Assembly (NCBI RefSeq): GCF_001625215.2
Contig: NC_030389.2
Span: 40,661,454-40,725,453, forward strand
DNA from: Daucus carota subsp. sativus
Taxonomy: Eukaryota > Streptophyta > Magnoliopsida > Apiales > Apiaceae
Reading direction: 5' to 3'
Length of the DNA stretch: 64,000 nt
Below are positions 35,013 to 48,103 of this stretch, piece by piece (positions within the stretch are counted from its first letter, which is position 1; every line of letters starts with the position of its first letter). The notes beneath the pieces were generated by a model. The model worked only from the letters and a program-made list of their open reading frames with translations, ran no database searches and was not told where the DNA came from. The translations under genes and the position numbers were made by a program.

Positions 35013-36892
35013 GTCTCAAATGCCATGTTGTCTTTCTGATTGTTTCCTGTGTTGTTCATCCTTGCCATTGTAAAATAGTAATAAGTGGCCTCAAGGATGG
35101 TGTTTTTCAAGTCAAGTGATCGGATAGATGTATGTAAAACCAAATGTGTCTTGTGCTATGTTTGTAATGAGATGAGTTGTATAAGACTATAAGTGTTTGT
35201 TCTGGATATTTGAGTCTTGCCATAATTCATGTGCCTGGTATAATGTGCAACTTGCTTAAAGGTATCACCTTCCCCAGTAATTTTTTCAAATCAAAGGGTT
35301 CCCAAGCTTTGCACAACAGCAAAACAATGGTTCATTACTCAGCTTGTGCATGCCAATACTTACATCAGATACCCTACAATGTCTATTTGAAACACCACAT
35401 GAGCATGAAATACAGACGATCCTAGTGCCACACATATATTTCAAGCACTGACATGCCGACGACAATAACAGAATGATCTGTAAGTCGTAAGTTATCCCAA
35501 CTCTTTATTTTACTTCGAGTACCCGTATCGGACACTCGATACTCGAAAATGAGTATGGACGCTTTAACACTTATTTTAGCAAAAAATATCTAAAATTTTC
35601 AAATATTGCGGCGTCCAACATCCGGACACGTATCCAGTTTGAACACTTTTAGCTGAGTCTGGCTAACATAGTGTAAGAATAGAAACTATCGGTAGGCATG
35701 CTGATAGATAACTGGTAATCCTACTTCCCTCGCGTGAGTGGGGGTGGCCTTAAGGATGTAGAGTAATACATAATGTTTAGAACCCTAATAAATACTCAAG
35801 TTAGCAGTGTTTGAGTATCAATGCAACAGCAAGTTAGTTAGGATGCAGCTCAGAAACAGTTAGTTTAGTAATGACAGGCCAACTCTTGAATTCGTTAGAG
35901 GTTGTTGGGTTGTTATATCAGTTCCCTAGATTGCATTCCATTCAAGTGTAATAAGCACATAGACATAGCAGCTGCTAGATTCTTAAGTGCTGAGCTGCTG
36001 AACAAAAGTTTGATACTCCAATAAGTAGTCCTGTTCTAGTGCTAGTCCTTACATGCTAGGGGAGTATTAATACAACTGTGACTATTCATTAGTCACCCTC
36101 AAAAAGTGAGTTGATCACACATCACATCAAAGACCTTCCCTCACAGACTCAGTCAAATGAACTAATCTTTGCATTCATTGCAAAGTAGTACATAAAACAC
36201 TGTCTATGCTTATTCATAGAAATTTCAGCTATCTTTCTATTGCCAATAATTCAATGGCCATCATGTGGTGTCTGCAGAGAATCATTTGTTTCCATTTATG
36301 AAAAGCTCTCTTCTTCTGATCTTTAGCAGGAATTATCTCCCTTTATACAGGGTCCAAGCTCCCTTGCCAAAAAAAAAAACAAAAAAACTTCTTGCAAATG
36401 TGCCTTCATCATACACACATGAGAATGAACCTTCATGAGGTTAGGTTCACTTTCACTAAAGGTAAAGTAGTTACGACAATTCTACATCATGCTCACAGCA
36501 GAATTTATTTCAAGATGGGTTCAAGGCAGATGTCTCAACTCTCACCTATTGAATTTAAATTTTACAATGGTCAACTTGGCGCAAAAAATATGTATATTAA
36601 AGTCGGACAATTACAGACAGGCTTCCCAGTCCCATTTATACAAACGCACAGCCAAGATCACCATGAGGAGTAAACAGAACTTAAACTCGGATCCGCCAAA
36701 CATTGGCTGCGGTGCAAGAACTGTTATACAACTGAGTTCCCTTGTCTGAGGCTTTTTTACACTAAAAACAATCAAATCTCAATAGTCACACTATCCAAAA
36801 CTCTGCCTACAATAAAAGATGACAATTGACAAGTACCATTGGATAATACAGCGTAACTAAGATAATGTGCTTGCCTGTATCTTTATATGGTA
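35013..36892. other. Intergenic
   Basis: Holds the Hsp70 3'UTR. 35510-35650 contains repeated GAGTACCCGTATCGGACACTCG-like words (ACTCGA, CCGGACAC) resembling a dispersed repeat seen in many eudicots. No gene recognised. Confidence 0.4.
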
Positions 36893-37040
36893 AATTAGAA
36901 CCCCTTTAAATTAATACTCTCTAAAGTGATAACCTTTCTATAGTGATAAAACGTCTCAGTCCCATATAATGATCGATATAACCTCTCTAAAGTGATAATT
37001 TTTACGGTCCCGACAATATCATTAGAGAGGGGTTCTACTG
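36893..37040. mobile_element. Small MITE relic, ~148 bp
   Basis: Inverted ends AGAACCCCTTTAAA (36898) and GAGAGGGGTTCTACT (37025-37039), with TAAAGTGATAA repeated three times between them. Ends are bordered by TA. Degraded; limits approximate. Confidence 0.55.
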
Positions 37041-37733
37041 TATAACAAGTGACAAATCACTGTGTTTAAGGCATAGGTCAGCCGGTTCACTCTAAATGCT
37101 ACCATCATAACTTAAAAAGTTAAACCTGGGATATACTTAGCCATTAGCATAGCAATGATGTGACCTATGTATACTTATGCTTGCCTGAAGAGTAATTTAT
37201 AAGCAACTATTGTCAATTATGAAAATTATTCATTCCAAACTTCCTAAGAAAAGAACAACAGTAGTAAATTCCTAACTGAACCATAAACAAGCACCATGAT
37301 TGTTCCCAGTGCATCGATCATGTAATAGAACTTTGAATAAATAACATCAAGTATCGATGAGCTATATATATCACAAAACAAAAAGGTATGGAAAAATTTC
37401 TATTCCATTCGCTAGTATTATATGTCAAACTTAATTTGATGAATGTTAAATCACCAAAGCAAGCACGAAGGGAACTAAATTTGTAAATTGAAAGAGTGCA
37501 ACATATGAGTAGGAGTAAAACATATTGGGTAATTAGCAAAGAAAATAAACAAATTATAAATTAAGTAAGAATTACTGACTAATGTTTTGACATTCTAATA
37601 AACTGATTAAAAACCAAATAATCACACAGACATTAAACCTTCTGATCCCAGCAATATATCATCTTGGACATTGATCGAGTATAGCTAAATCTTCTGACTG
37701 AAAGTTGCAAGAGATTCATAGAATGATTCACCG
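37041..37733. other. Intergenic, 3' side of the DUF868 gene
   Basis: AT-rich, no feature recognised beyond the expected 3'UTR of the minus-strand gene. Confidence 0.4.
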
Positions 37734-38639
37734 CTAATCATTCTTCCAAGCATACAACGTCAAACAAAAACCAAGACCAGGCACTTTAGACTCCTTAAAA
37801 CTCTGTGAACAAGACCATTGTCGTTCTGAGGTATCTAAGAAGGTCTCACCAGTCCACAATTTCTCTGCTGACAGACAAGTTTGGAACATGAAAACTGCAT
37901 TCCCCAAAGTTGTACCGAATAGCCAATTATGAACATCCCAAAAGATTTCCACAGGAAGCCCATCAACCAATATAGTCTGATTACCGCGAAACTTCCACCT
38001 CAGGTGCCTCACCTTCATCACCGGCTTACTATCCAAACGAACAATAAGACAAGGATCATCAACCCCATATTCATCGCACTCAATCGTAAGGTTATGAATC
38101 TGTCCATTATCACTAAACTGAGCTTTGCTCCCATACACCTTTTTCCCAAATAAATGTTCTTTCTTCGAAACAAACATCGAATTAAACAAAGAAGGAATTG
38201 CACCACTCTTCTTCAAAGCTTCTTTCTTAAGATCCCCAACTACCAAAACCATCTCACCCTTACACACAACTCCCACATAAAACCCCTCAAGGGGCTCAGG
38301 CCCCTGCCCAAATTTTGCCACAGAAAGGTCCCAATAAATGTAAATTTTCAAAGAATTCACATCTATACACTTAAGACCCTTTCTTTTAAAGAACAAAGTG
38401 GGCTTAACATCAACTTTACACAAACATTTAAGTGACAAATCATCAATCTCAACACTTAGGCAATGACCCATCAAATTCTTACTCCAAGAAACAGTAATAA
38501 AACAAGATTTACCAACTAATTTACACTGATATGTGCAAGAAACCAAATTCTGTGAAGCTTTACTCACAGTTGAGCTTGAACAAGATGTATCAGCAACTTG
38601 AACTCCATTCTCACCAAAACAGGACAGAGAATCCCTCAT
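37734..38639 (-). CDS. DUF868 family protein, 301 aa
   Basis: One intronless frame of the usual DUF868 length (about 300 residues). Recognisable stretches are VSCTYQCKLVGKSCFITVSW near residue 33, the IYIYWDLSVAKFGQGPEPLEGFYV region near 97-120, ECDEYGVDDPCLIVRLD near 188-204, and LRWKFRGNQTILVDGLPVEI near 213-232 followed by WDVHNWLF. The family is plant-specific and mostly of unknown function; at least one member has been linked to viral movement-protein interactions, from memory and not checked. No signal peptide or membrane span is apparent. Confidence 0.92.
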   Translation of the reverse strand: MRDSLSCFGENGVQVADTSCSSSTVSKASQNLVSCTYQCKLVGKSCFITVSWSKNLMGHCLSVEIDDLSLKCLCKVDVKPTLFFKRKGLKCIDVNSLKIYIYWDLSVAKFGQGPEPLEGFYVGVVCKGEMVLVVGDLKKEALKKSGAIPSLFNSMFVSKKEHLFGKKVYGSKAQFSDNGQIHNLTIECDEYGVDDPCLIVRLDSKPVMKVRHLRWKFRGNQTILVDGLPVEIFWDVHNWLFGTTLGNAVFMFQTCLSAEKLWTGETFLDTSERQWSCSQSFKESKVPGLGFCLTLYAWKND

Positions 38640-41600
38640 TTTACTATCAAAATTTAAGTAGAAACCACAAAAGGAGCAAAATTTGAGGAAGATATGAAAA
38701 GGGTGTGTATATATGTGTGTGTTTATGAGAGAATGTGAGATGAAATTACAAACCCATGTTCTGAAATGTGGGTAGGAAACATGTGCAAGTGTTTTAAATC
38801 TTGGGTTGGAGATGAATTATGTGGGAGTTGAAGAAAAGACATGGTACTAGTTTTAAAGTAGGTGTGTAATAAAACTGTTAATTGGTAAAGTAGATGAGTG
38901 ATGCTTAAGATTAGGGCCAAATTATGGGGAGGGACCAACTGGCAGCCGGCAGGGAAATCAGAAATACGAGCTTTTGGAAAGAAAGAAAAATTTGGTGACC
39001 GATTTAAAGAAAATTACGCAAATTCTTGTCAAAAGTTAAAAAAAGTGTGAGTAGGATGATGAATAGGATTATAAAATTGGGTATAAAATTGTTCTAAGAA
39101 AATTGGATACAAAATTTATTTTAAAATGATAGACTTAATTACAAAAAAAAACTATTATGACATAAAAAAACTTATGTGATTTTTTCATTTTAACCATAAA
39201 ACTGTTTTTGTTGCAGAATAATGCAACTAAGTAATACAAAATCAATATGACATAACCCAATTTTGATGAATCTCTAATCATGATTAATTCATAGCTGACA
39301 TGAATGTCACATGCAGCACAAGACATCAATTTTTTTAATTTAATTTTAAAATTTTACATAATTTATTATACATACATAAGAAGTCAGCTATATTTACATT
39401 TTCTTTTTGTTTATAAAAATTCAAATGATAATTATTTAGAAAAAATAATAAAATAATTTATGAAACTAAATTTTTTAGAAGTATTAAAATGCGTGTCAAA
39501 CTCTCGTTTTCAGATCAACAAAATATTGCAAACTACCATAATATTTTAATAATTCTAAAAAGAATAATGTAGTGTTAATAATCAAATCTGAATCTAACAT
39601 CAGTAATAAAAAAATCCGAACCTAACATCAGTGACAAAAAATCATTGTTTAGTGCTAAGTTTCTAAATACACAAAGTTTGGTGGCGAAAAAATCTATTTT
39701 TTCTTAAATAAAATTATCAATTTGATATAAATTAATATAAATCGCAAAAATAATCGATATACAGGTAATAGACGGTGGTTTCAAAAAATCACACTAACAT
39801 CATCGCCTCCGAACATAAGTTTTAGTACTGTGTAGATTGTAAATTAGGATTTTGATCCTTAATGAGATAGTAAAAGTATTAATAAAACCCATGTACCAAA
39901 TAATTTAATTAATAGTTTGACAATTTATGTGGCATCCATCTTAATTTTAACTTAACCATGGTTATGAACTAGTGAGATTGGGTTTTTAAAATAAAGTTTT
40001 TTAAAGTTACTTGCATTATCCTGCAACAAATATACTATTATAGTTAAATTGAAAAAAACACGACAGTTATATAGTTTATTTGGTAATTAAGTCTAAAATG
40101 ATATGACAAGGTAATAGTTTGGGGAACTTCATTATCGTTAACTGAATTACAATCAATAAAAGTAGGAAAAATTCTAGATTCTCGAAAAATTATTCTCAAA
40201 TTACTTTCCTAAAATTTAGTTGAAAGTGTATGATTAGTTTCACTCACATAATAATAGAATTCGCTTTATGTATATAATCACGTAATTAAAATCAGTCATC
40301 AACCATATTCCATTCGAAAAAAGGAATTTAAAATATAATTTGAGATGTTTGACATTACTCATCGAAAAATATAATATATCTTTTTTAATCTATTTTTTCA
40401 CCCAATTTGATAACTCCATAGTTTTTAACTTTATTAATATTTAACTAATACAATTAGATATATTAATTAAGACAATGAGAGAGCAATTTTATATTATAAT
40501 TTCCTTTTCTATTTTGAAAACATTTATAATATAAACAATTAAGAGAGACACCATAAAAAAATTAATAATTTGATGCATGAATGTAATCCAATTGTGTCAA
40601 TTTACCAATTATTGAGAATAAATTTGAGCTTGGACTGAATTTAAGTTTTATCAAGTCAAAAAATGATATCTTATGAATTTTTTTTCAAACTAAACCCAAG
40701 ATACTGTAGCACTGATTGGCAGTTTTTTTTTTTTTTTTTGAAAATCATATAATTCATGATTTGTCGGTTGTCAGAGAAAAACAAACTACGATATCAGCCG
40801 TTGCATGTAATTGCACACTCATTGTCATTGATATATTTTGTGTGATTTAATTGCAATTAGTTGGGAGTAAATATCTGACATAAGAATCTAGCTCATTTTC
40901 AAATAACAGGATACATTTCTGTCCTATCTACAAGACTACAACAACAATTGTCACCATCACAGGTAAAAACACTGTAACCAGTTCGCAGTGGAATCTTTGT
41001 ACATATAATTTTCCGCATCAAGTCAAAACAGAATAAATTTATTTTAATATTTTATACAATATTTCATCGAGGGTAAAAACAAGTCGGCAAAACATATTTT
41101 GGTCGAGCAGGCAAGTTTATAGGTCTAAATATAAATATCTAAGAATAGAAATTCTGAAGAAATAATGCAGTATTATTATCTAAGTCAATATTTTATTCAA
41201 AAATATCTTATGAACTCATATTATATTATAGTATATTTTATTTTTTCTTAATATATGCTCGTGGACAAATACTTGAAAATCCGTTATATAAGATAAATTT
41301 AAGAAATGCCATGCATGCATGATGTAACCATTGACGGATGGTCCTCAAACTTTCCCAAACCTTATATATAATCAATTTATACGATTGAAATTCATAATTT
41401 GTAGTACTTGGTCCTTCAAAATTCATAATCTTGTGTATCTGGTTCCTCCAAAATTCATATTTTTGTGTATATGCTCTCTTGAACTTGCCATGTTTCATAA
41501 ATTTTGTCTTTAAAATTTTTTTTGTAAAATTTCATCTTCGGAAAATAATTTTTTTAGTTCCGTCCCTGGCCGTAACGCCGCCTTGCTTTGCCGAATGGGA

Positions 41601-42298
41601 AATTGAATTAGCAACAAAAATACCTTAGGCTAATGCGTGTGCGTGACACTAGACAAAGCGTGCGGGCAACAAAATAATGTGAAATCATTTACCATGCTAC
41701 CTTGCTCTGCGCCCATCCCACCTTTTATAAAGTTTAAGGATCCTATGGGGCATGCTGCTCTCACATTGCCTCTTTCTCTATCTGTTTACATGATCTCGTT
41801 ACGTTTGGTTTGTACTTTTTTTGGAGAAACTAATTTTTCCTAAAGATTTTCTTTCATATTTATAAATATTTTTTAATGTCAAACATATAGCAGGTGTTTA
41901 ATATCATTGTTTGCAGAAATATGTCACTTATTTTAAAATAAAATTTTCTTGTATAATTTTATAAAATAAATAACTTATGTATGAAAAATATGATAAACTA
42001 AATGGACCCATTATTGTAATTGGCTGTAAAATTAAGAAAACAGGTTGGATTTAATATTTCAATTACTAAAGATCATGCAGTTTTTTATATAAAAATAGCG
42101 TATAGTCTAGTCATAAAACTTTACCTAACCCAAATATATTCATTTTGACTAAATATTTTGTGATCCGAGCTGGGGGATTAGGATTTAGAACAATCATTGT
42201 ATTTCGGCACAAACTATGTTTACAACAGTTAAAGTTGATATAAAATTTAAGTGACAATCAAGTTTGTTCACCTCGTTTTCTTAGCTACAAAATATGGA
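38640..42298. other. Long AT-rich intergenic region
   Basis: The left end is the promoter side of the DUF868 gene. Elsewhere there are poly-A/T tracts (for example 40722-40739) and isolated words typical of MITE relics (TATTAAAATGCGTGTC near 39482), but no gene or complete element. Confidence 0.4.
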
Positions 42299-42303
42299 AA
42301 TAC

Positions 42304-43420
42304 TGTTAGAAAATGGAAAAGTTTGAGTCATATTTTATATATGTTCTTGATGTAATTTCCGAAAACTAATAGTTGGAGGTTGTTCCTTGCTATGAGGACT
42401 TAAACTTTCGTACTTGGATCTAAGATATTTTCTTAGTGAAATCCATAAATATATTGAGGCAAAGTTGCTCAGTTGAAATGGGTTATGTGGATTTAGTCCC
42501 ACATTGATTTTGTAAAAGGATATTATGGAGTTTATATAGCATCTTGTATAAGTGTGTTTACAACTACTAATACAAGTGGAATGCTTGTGTGGCCTAGTGC
42601 TAGTAAAAACTTCTATATCTTTTTCAAGTTTATTTATATTGATTATTTTATTATTAATATTAAATATATTGAGTCGGGATTATTTTAAATAATCAGACTC
42701 TGAATATATTATATAATATTAATATTAAGTAATCTGAACAATATAAATAATGAACAAAACCTGTTTTGTTTTGTTTTTACTATTTTGTGACTTGATCCCA
42801 CATCGAGTAAAATAGTAAGAGAGCAACTACTTGTCCCTATATAAAGAGAAGTACACTTGAGATTTTTTTAAGGGAGAATTCTCTAAGTGCCTATCTTGCA
42901 AACGTGAATTAGTTGCAAAGATTTTTTTGGGCAAATTGAGAATTTTCTAAGTAGGATCTCTAAGTGCCTATCTTGCAAACGTATATGAGTTGCATAGATT
43001 TTTTGGGCGAATTGAGGTGCTAGTCGTTGTTGATCGTTTCCATGTCTGTGAGCGGTTTGGTCTGTGCTGTTTTATCCTGGGAGCGATATTGCGACACCCA
43101 TCACAGCGGAGTGGGGGCAATAATCACTTCAAGAACAGCCTAGTCTTCATCGAAGGGCTAGGTGACTCAGCTGTTCAGTGCTCTTTTTCGAGCGACGGTC
43201 TAAGGGCTAGGTGACTTAGCTGTTCAGTGCTCTTTTTCGAGCGTCGTTGTAAGGTACGCCTTTCTTGTCTTTTCTTGTTATTTATCAGTCGCTGATTAAT
43301 TGTGTATATGATCTTCGTGCATGCTATATAGTTGTGATTTTGTTTGCCTGTTCTTGCTTATATAATATAACTGCTCTACACATTGTTGCTGTGATATTCA
43401 CTGTTATTCTTTTTCCAACA
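42304..43420 (+). repeat. 5' LTR, 1117 bp
   Basis: TGTTA...CAACA ends. TATA box CTATATAAAG at 42837-42846, so R begins near 42870. The transcribed part contains two tandem duplications: a 77-bp period starting at 42881 and 42958 (CTCTAAGTGCCTATCTTGCA), and a 49-bp period starting at 43153 and 43202 (AAGGGCTAGGTGACT). Short frames inside (for example 42990-43214) recur identically in the 3' LTR and are not genes. Confidence 0.97.
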
Positions 43421-43421
43421 A

Positions 43422-43437
43422 TCTTGAAGTGATTATT
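43422..43437 (+). other. Atypical primer-binding position, complementary to own LTR
   Basis: One base after the 5' LTR the sequence TCTTGAAGTGATTATT is the exact reverse complement of AATAATCACTTCAAGA at 43119-43134 in the LTR (48919-48934 in the 3' LTR). There is no TGG start and no match to iMet. This suggests priming by the element's own RNA. Confidence 0.6.
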
Positions 43438-43460
43438 TGTTATATTGCGTAGTAAGCAAG

Positions 43461-46400
43461 ATGGTTAACGAAATTGGTGATTCGGTTGTTGGTGCTACTG
43501 GTTCTGGGTCTGGTGTTACTAGTAACATCGACTGGACTACGTATCGTTTCCCACAGCCTATCGATTTTCGGGTATTCCCGATAAATTTGGTGGGAGAGTT
43601 TCTTTTTCTCGCTGGCAGAAAAAGATGAAACTGTGGCTTACGGTTAAGGGTCTGTGGCCGGTGTTACAGTATGAGAAACCAGTTGTGGTACAGGAAAAGG
43701 CTGAAACCCTTAAGGCCTATGCTATGTGGGAGGAAAAGGATGGGGTGGCTAGGGCTGCTATACTAGCAGCCTTAACGAACACTCTGTTCGATGTTTACTC
43801 ATCTGACTCCTACACTGCTAAGACCTTGTGGGAGAAGCTTGATCAGACACACAATACTGACTCGCAAGGGTTGGAAAAGTATTCTGTGGCTAAGTTCCTG
43901 GACTTCAAACTGGTGGATACAAAATCCATGACTGAGCAGGTGCATGAGTTTGAGACGTTGGTGCATGCTTTGAAGGAGTCCGGAATGGACCTTCCTGAAA
44001 AGTTTTTGGTTATGTCTGTGATTGAAAAACTCCCTAAGTCTTGGGAAGAGTTTGCACTCTCCCTGAAAAGGCAGAAGGGAGAGATCACTTGGACTAACCT
44101 GATGCTGGACATCTCTGTGCAGGAGCAGCACAAGTCCAAACAAGGACATGTGATGCCAACTGAATCTGGTAGCTCGAAGGTCAATGTAGTGACTGTGGGA
44201 CAGAAAAGAAAGTCTGTCGCTAAGAAGGTAAACACTAAGCCCAAAACTGACAAGGGCAAGGCTAAGAAATCAAAGGCCAACAAACCATGTTGGTCTTGTG
44301 GACAGGTTGGTCATTGGAGTAAGGACTGTCCTGTAAAGAAAGCAAAGAAAGCTGAGGTGGTAGCACAAGCAAATACTGTGCTTGGAACCACTGATGGGCC
44401 TGTGCTTAACATGGTTGTTGGTGAGGCTGTTGCTTCTGAAACCAATGACGGGTATGTTAAGTACAACCATGAACTATTTTCCACTTATCTGTCTAATGAG
44501 TGGTTGATTGATACGGGAGCTAATGTGCACATTTGTGCTGATATTACTCTGTTTGTATCTTATCAACAGGCTCATGGGATGACAGTGACGATGGGGAATG
44601 CTAGTGCGACTCAAGTTCGTGGAATAGGAAACGTGGACCTGAAGTTTGCTTCAGGGCATGTTCTATCCCTTACTAGAGTGCATCATGTTCCCGAGATTCG
44701 TAGAAATATTATTAGTGGAAGTTGTTTAGTTAAAAATGGCTTTGAACTTTCTTTAAAGTGTAATAAAGTAGTTATTACTCATATTGGTGTATTTTTTGGC
44801 AAGGGCTACTTGTCAGACGGCTTGTTTTTAATAAATGTGGAGCCTGTTTTAGGCGGTTTTATTAATAATATTGCTTCTCTTTCTGTTAATAATATTGAAT
44901 CATCCGACTTGTGGCACTCTAGACTTGGTCATTTAAATTTTGGTGCTCTAAAGAATATGATGAACTTAGAGTTGATTCCAAAGCATGCCATTGATAAGAA
45001 AACTAAATGTCAAGTATGTGTGACAGCTAAACTAACAAGGAAACCTTTTCATAGTGTGGTTAGGGATTCTGACTTGTTAGATTTAGTGCACTCGGACATA
45101 TGTGAATTTGGTGGTGTGTTGACTAAGGAACACTGTAGATATTTCATTACCTTTATAGATGATTGTAGTAGATATTGTTATGTTTATTTGCTTAAACATA
45201 AAGATGAAGCACTTGAAAAATTCATTAGATTTAAAACTGAAGTTGAAACACAAACTGGTAAAGTGCTTAAACGTTTGAGATCTGATAGAGGTGGTGAATA
45301 TACGGGAAACACCTTTAATGAATTTGGCAAGAGCAATGGTATAATTCATGAGGTGACTCCACCATATACACCTGAGTCTAATGGGGTGGCAGAACGAAAG
45401 AACAGAACTTTTAAAGATATGATTAACAGTATGTTGATTAATTCGGGGTTGCCTAAGTACATGTGGGGGGAGGCTCTGAATACGGCTTGCCATATTTTGA
45501 ATAGAGTCCCTCTGAAACATATGGACAAGACACCTTACGAATTATGGAAAGGCAGGAAAACTAGTATAAAGTATCTTCGTGTGTGGGGGTGCCTTGCTAA
45601 GGTACTTGTCCCTGAACAGAAGAGAAAGAAACTAGGGCCGAAAACTGTTGATTGTATCTTTCTGGGCTATCTCGAAACCACTACAGCTATGAGATTTTTA
45701 GTATTAAAATCTGACATAGATGGTATAGTGGCAAACACGATAGTTGAGTTTCGTGATGCAACATTCTTTGAGGATGTGTTCCCTATGAAGACTGGTATAC
45801 CTCAAAGTTCTTCTAGTGATGATCCTACTCACACATCTAGTTCTATTCCCGATCATGTGGAAAGGATGACAAATGTGGGGGGAAATCCTGCTAGTAGCTC
45901 TACTCCTAATGAAGTTGAGGAACCTAGAAGGAGCAAGCGTGCAAAGGTAGTTAAGGACTTTGGAAGTGATTTTATCACTTACAATGTCGAAGACGAACCT
46001 TTAACTTTTCGACAAGCCATGGATTCTTCGGAATCTAGGCACTGGAAAGGCGCTGTGAAGAGTGAAATTGACTCTATTGTTTCTAACGGAACATGGGAGT
46101 TGGTTGACCTCCCTCCTGGGTGTTCTACTATAGGATGTAGGTGGATCTTCAAAAGGAAGATGAAACCAGATGGCTCAATAGATAAGTATAAAGCTAGATT
46201 GGTAGCTAGGGGTTTTAAGCAAAGAGAAGGTATTGACTACTTTGATACATACTCTCCTGTTGCAAGATTGACAACAATCCGAATGCTTGTCGCATTGGCT
46301 TCCGTACATGGTCTTATCATCCATCAAATGGATGTAAAGACAGCTTTTCTTCATGGTGATCTTGAAGAAGAGATTTATATGGATTAGCCTGAGGGATTTG

Positions 46401-47575
46401 TTGCATCTTGCAATGAGAGGAAAGTATGTAAGTTAGTCAAGTCTATCTATGGCTTGAAACAAGCACCTAGAGACTGGCACAAGAAGTTTGATGACACTGT
46501 CTTGACTTCGGATTTTATAGTTAATGATAATGACAAGTGTGTCTACTATAAGGTTAAAGGAAGTGAACATATTGTGTTGTGCTTGTATGTGGATGATATA
46601 CTACTGTTTGGAACCAATATTGAGATTATTAACGAGACAAAGAATTTCTTGAAAGCGCACTTTGAAATGAAGGATATGGGTGAGGCTAGTGTGATTCTTG
46701 GACTCAAGTTGACTCAGTCAACTGAGAGAATAACCTTGTCACAATCTCATTATATAGAGAAATCTATACTTGAGAAGTATGGTTATTCAAATTGTAGAAT
46801 TGCTAGTACACCATATGATCCTAAAGTTGCTCTTACCAAGAATGCATCAGGTGTACCTGTGTCTCAGTTAAGATACTCTCAGATTATTGGAAGTTTGCAA
46901 TATCTTGCTAATGGTACTAGACTAGATATTTCATATTCTGTGTCTAAGTTAGCAAGATATACAAGCTGTCCATACAGAACTCATTGGGATGCTCTAGATA
47001 GAGTACTTAGATATCTGAAAGGCACCATATATCTTGGATTGCACTACAGGAGATATCCTGGTGTGCTCGAGGGATATAGTGATGCAAGTTGGATAGCTAA
47101 GAAGTCTGGTTCCAATGGGGTGACTGGATATCTATTTACCCTTGCGGGTGGAGCAGTATCCTGGAAGTCGACTAGACATACTATTGTAACTCGGTCTACG
47201 TTTGAGGCTGAGTTGTGTGCATTGGATGCCACGGGGACGGAGGCTGAATGGTTACATGGACTTATGTCTGTGTTGCCTGTAGTAAGTCGTCCGCTACCGG
47301 CAATTTCTGTTCATTGTGATAGCCGTACAACTATCGACAAGATCAGAACTGCGAAGTATAATGCTAAAACAAAGAGGCACATCCAAGTTAGACTTAAGTC
47401 TATAAGGGGTTTGGTGTCTGATCGGACTATTGCTATTGAGTTCATTGGTACTCAAGATAACTTAGCCGATCCTCTGACTAAAGGACTTGAGCATGCTGTG
47501 GTCCTTAAGTCGAGGTTGGGGATGGGACTGATAACCCATCATGATTCATCTACAGCGGGAACCCAATACACCTGA
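43461..47575 (+). pseudogene. Copia gag-pol, broken by a frame break and an amber codon
   Basis: The first ATG with Gag-like context is at 43461 (MVNEIGDSVV), but that frame ends at 43628; the rest of Gag-Pol is in another frame, open from about 43526 and through an internal ATG at 43625. A small indel near 43555-43575 would explain it. The long frame runs to an in-frame TAG at 46385-46387 inside the reverse transcriptase, then continues in the same frame to 47575. Domains: CCHC knuckle (CWSCGQVGHWSKDC, from 44287), protease DTG (44510), GAG-pre-integrase LWHSRLGHLNF (44911), integrase SDI (~45091), DRGGEYTG and PYTPESNGVAERKN, RT with YVDD (46586-46597), RNase H with YSDASW. The breaks are described only as observed. 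Confidence 0.93.
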
Positions 47576-48103
47576 GAGGAGATCCCTCGAAGTGTATTCA
47601 ATGTGGTATAACAAGCTGTAAGGGTGGATCGGTAGTACCTTTAACTACAACTTGAGATACCGATGTATCTGAGTCTATCCCCTGTAAACCTAAAAGGTAC
47701 TGTCACTGCTAGTATAGCAAGAGTTTTAAAACTCTGAATGGGGTCAAGTCATTAGACGAGATGGTAGCAGTACATCTCTAGGAGATGCCCAGCTAAGCGA
47801 ATGTAATTGTGTGGTCGCAATTAGAGGAAAGGGTTATTCCTTGATGCATTCGACGAACAGGATCGAGACACGACCCTTAATGTCTCAGAGCCGTAGATTG
47901 GCACCATAGCCTTTGACTTGTCGTCGTCTATGGAGTGTGGTTACACCCAATGGATAAAGATTCAAGGTGAAACATTCCATCTATATCCAGTAGCCATCGA
48001 AGTAGAGGACTTAGGAGGGTTCAAACCCGGAAGGGTACCGACTCTGAAAAAACAAGTCATGATGAAATCTGATATGCAATTCTATTATGGATTTGTGGGG
48101 GAT
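47576..48103 (+). other. 3' noncoding region and polypurine tract of the Copia element
   Basis: Between the pol stop and the 3' LTR there are 528 bp without a plausible gene. The last bases, GTGGGGGA (48095-48102), are the polypurine tract that primes plus-strand DNA synthesis. Confidence 0.8.

Noticed and set aside
42990-43214. 74-codon ORF, present again identically at 48790-49014
   Set aside because: Lies within the Copia LTRs and is duplicated because they are; no protein motif.
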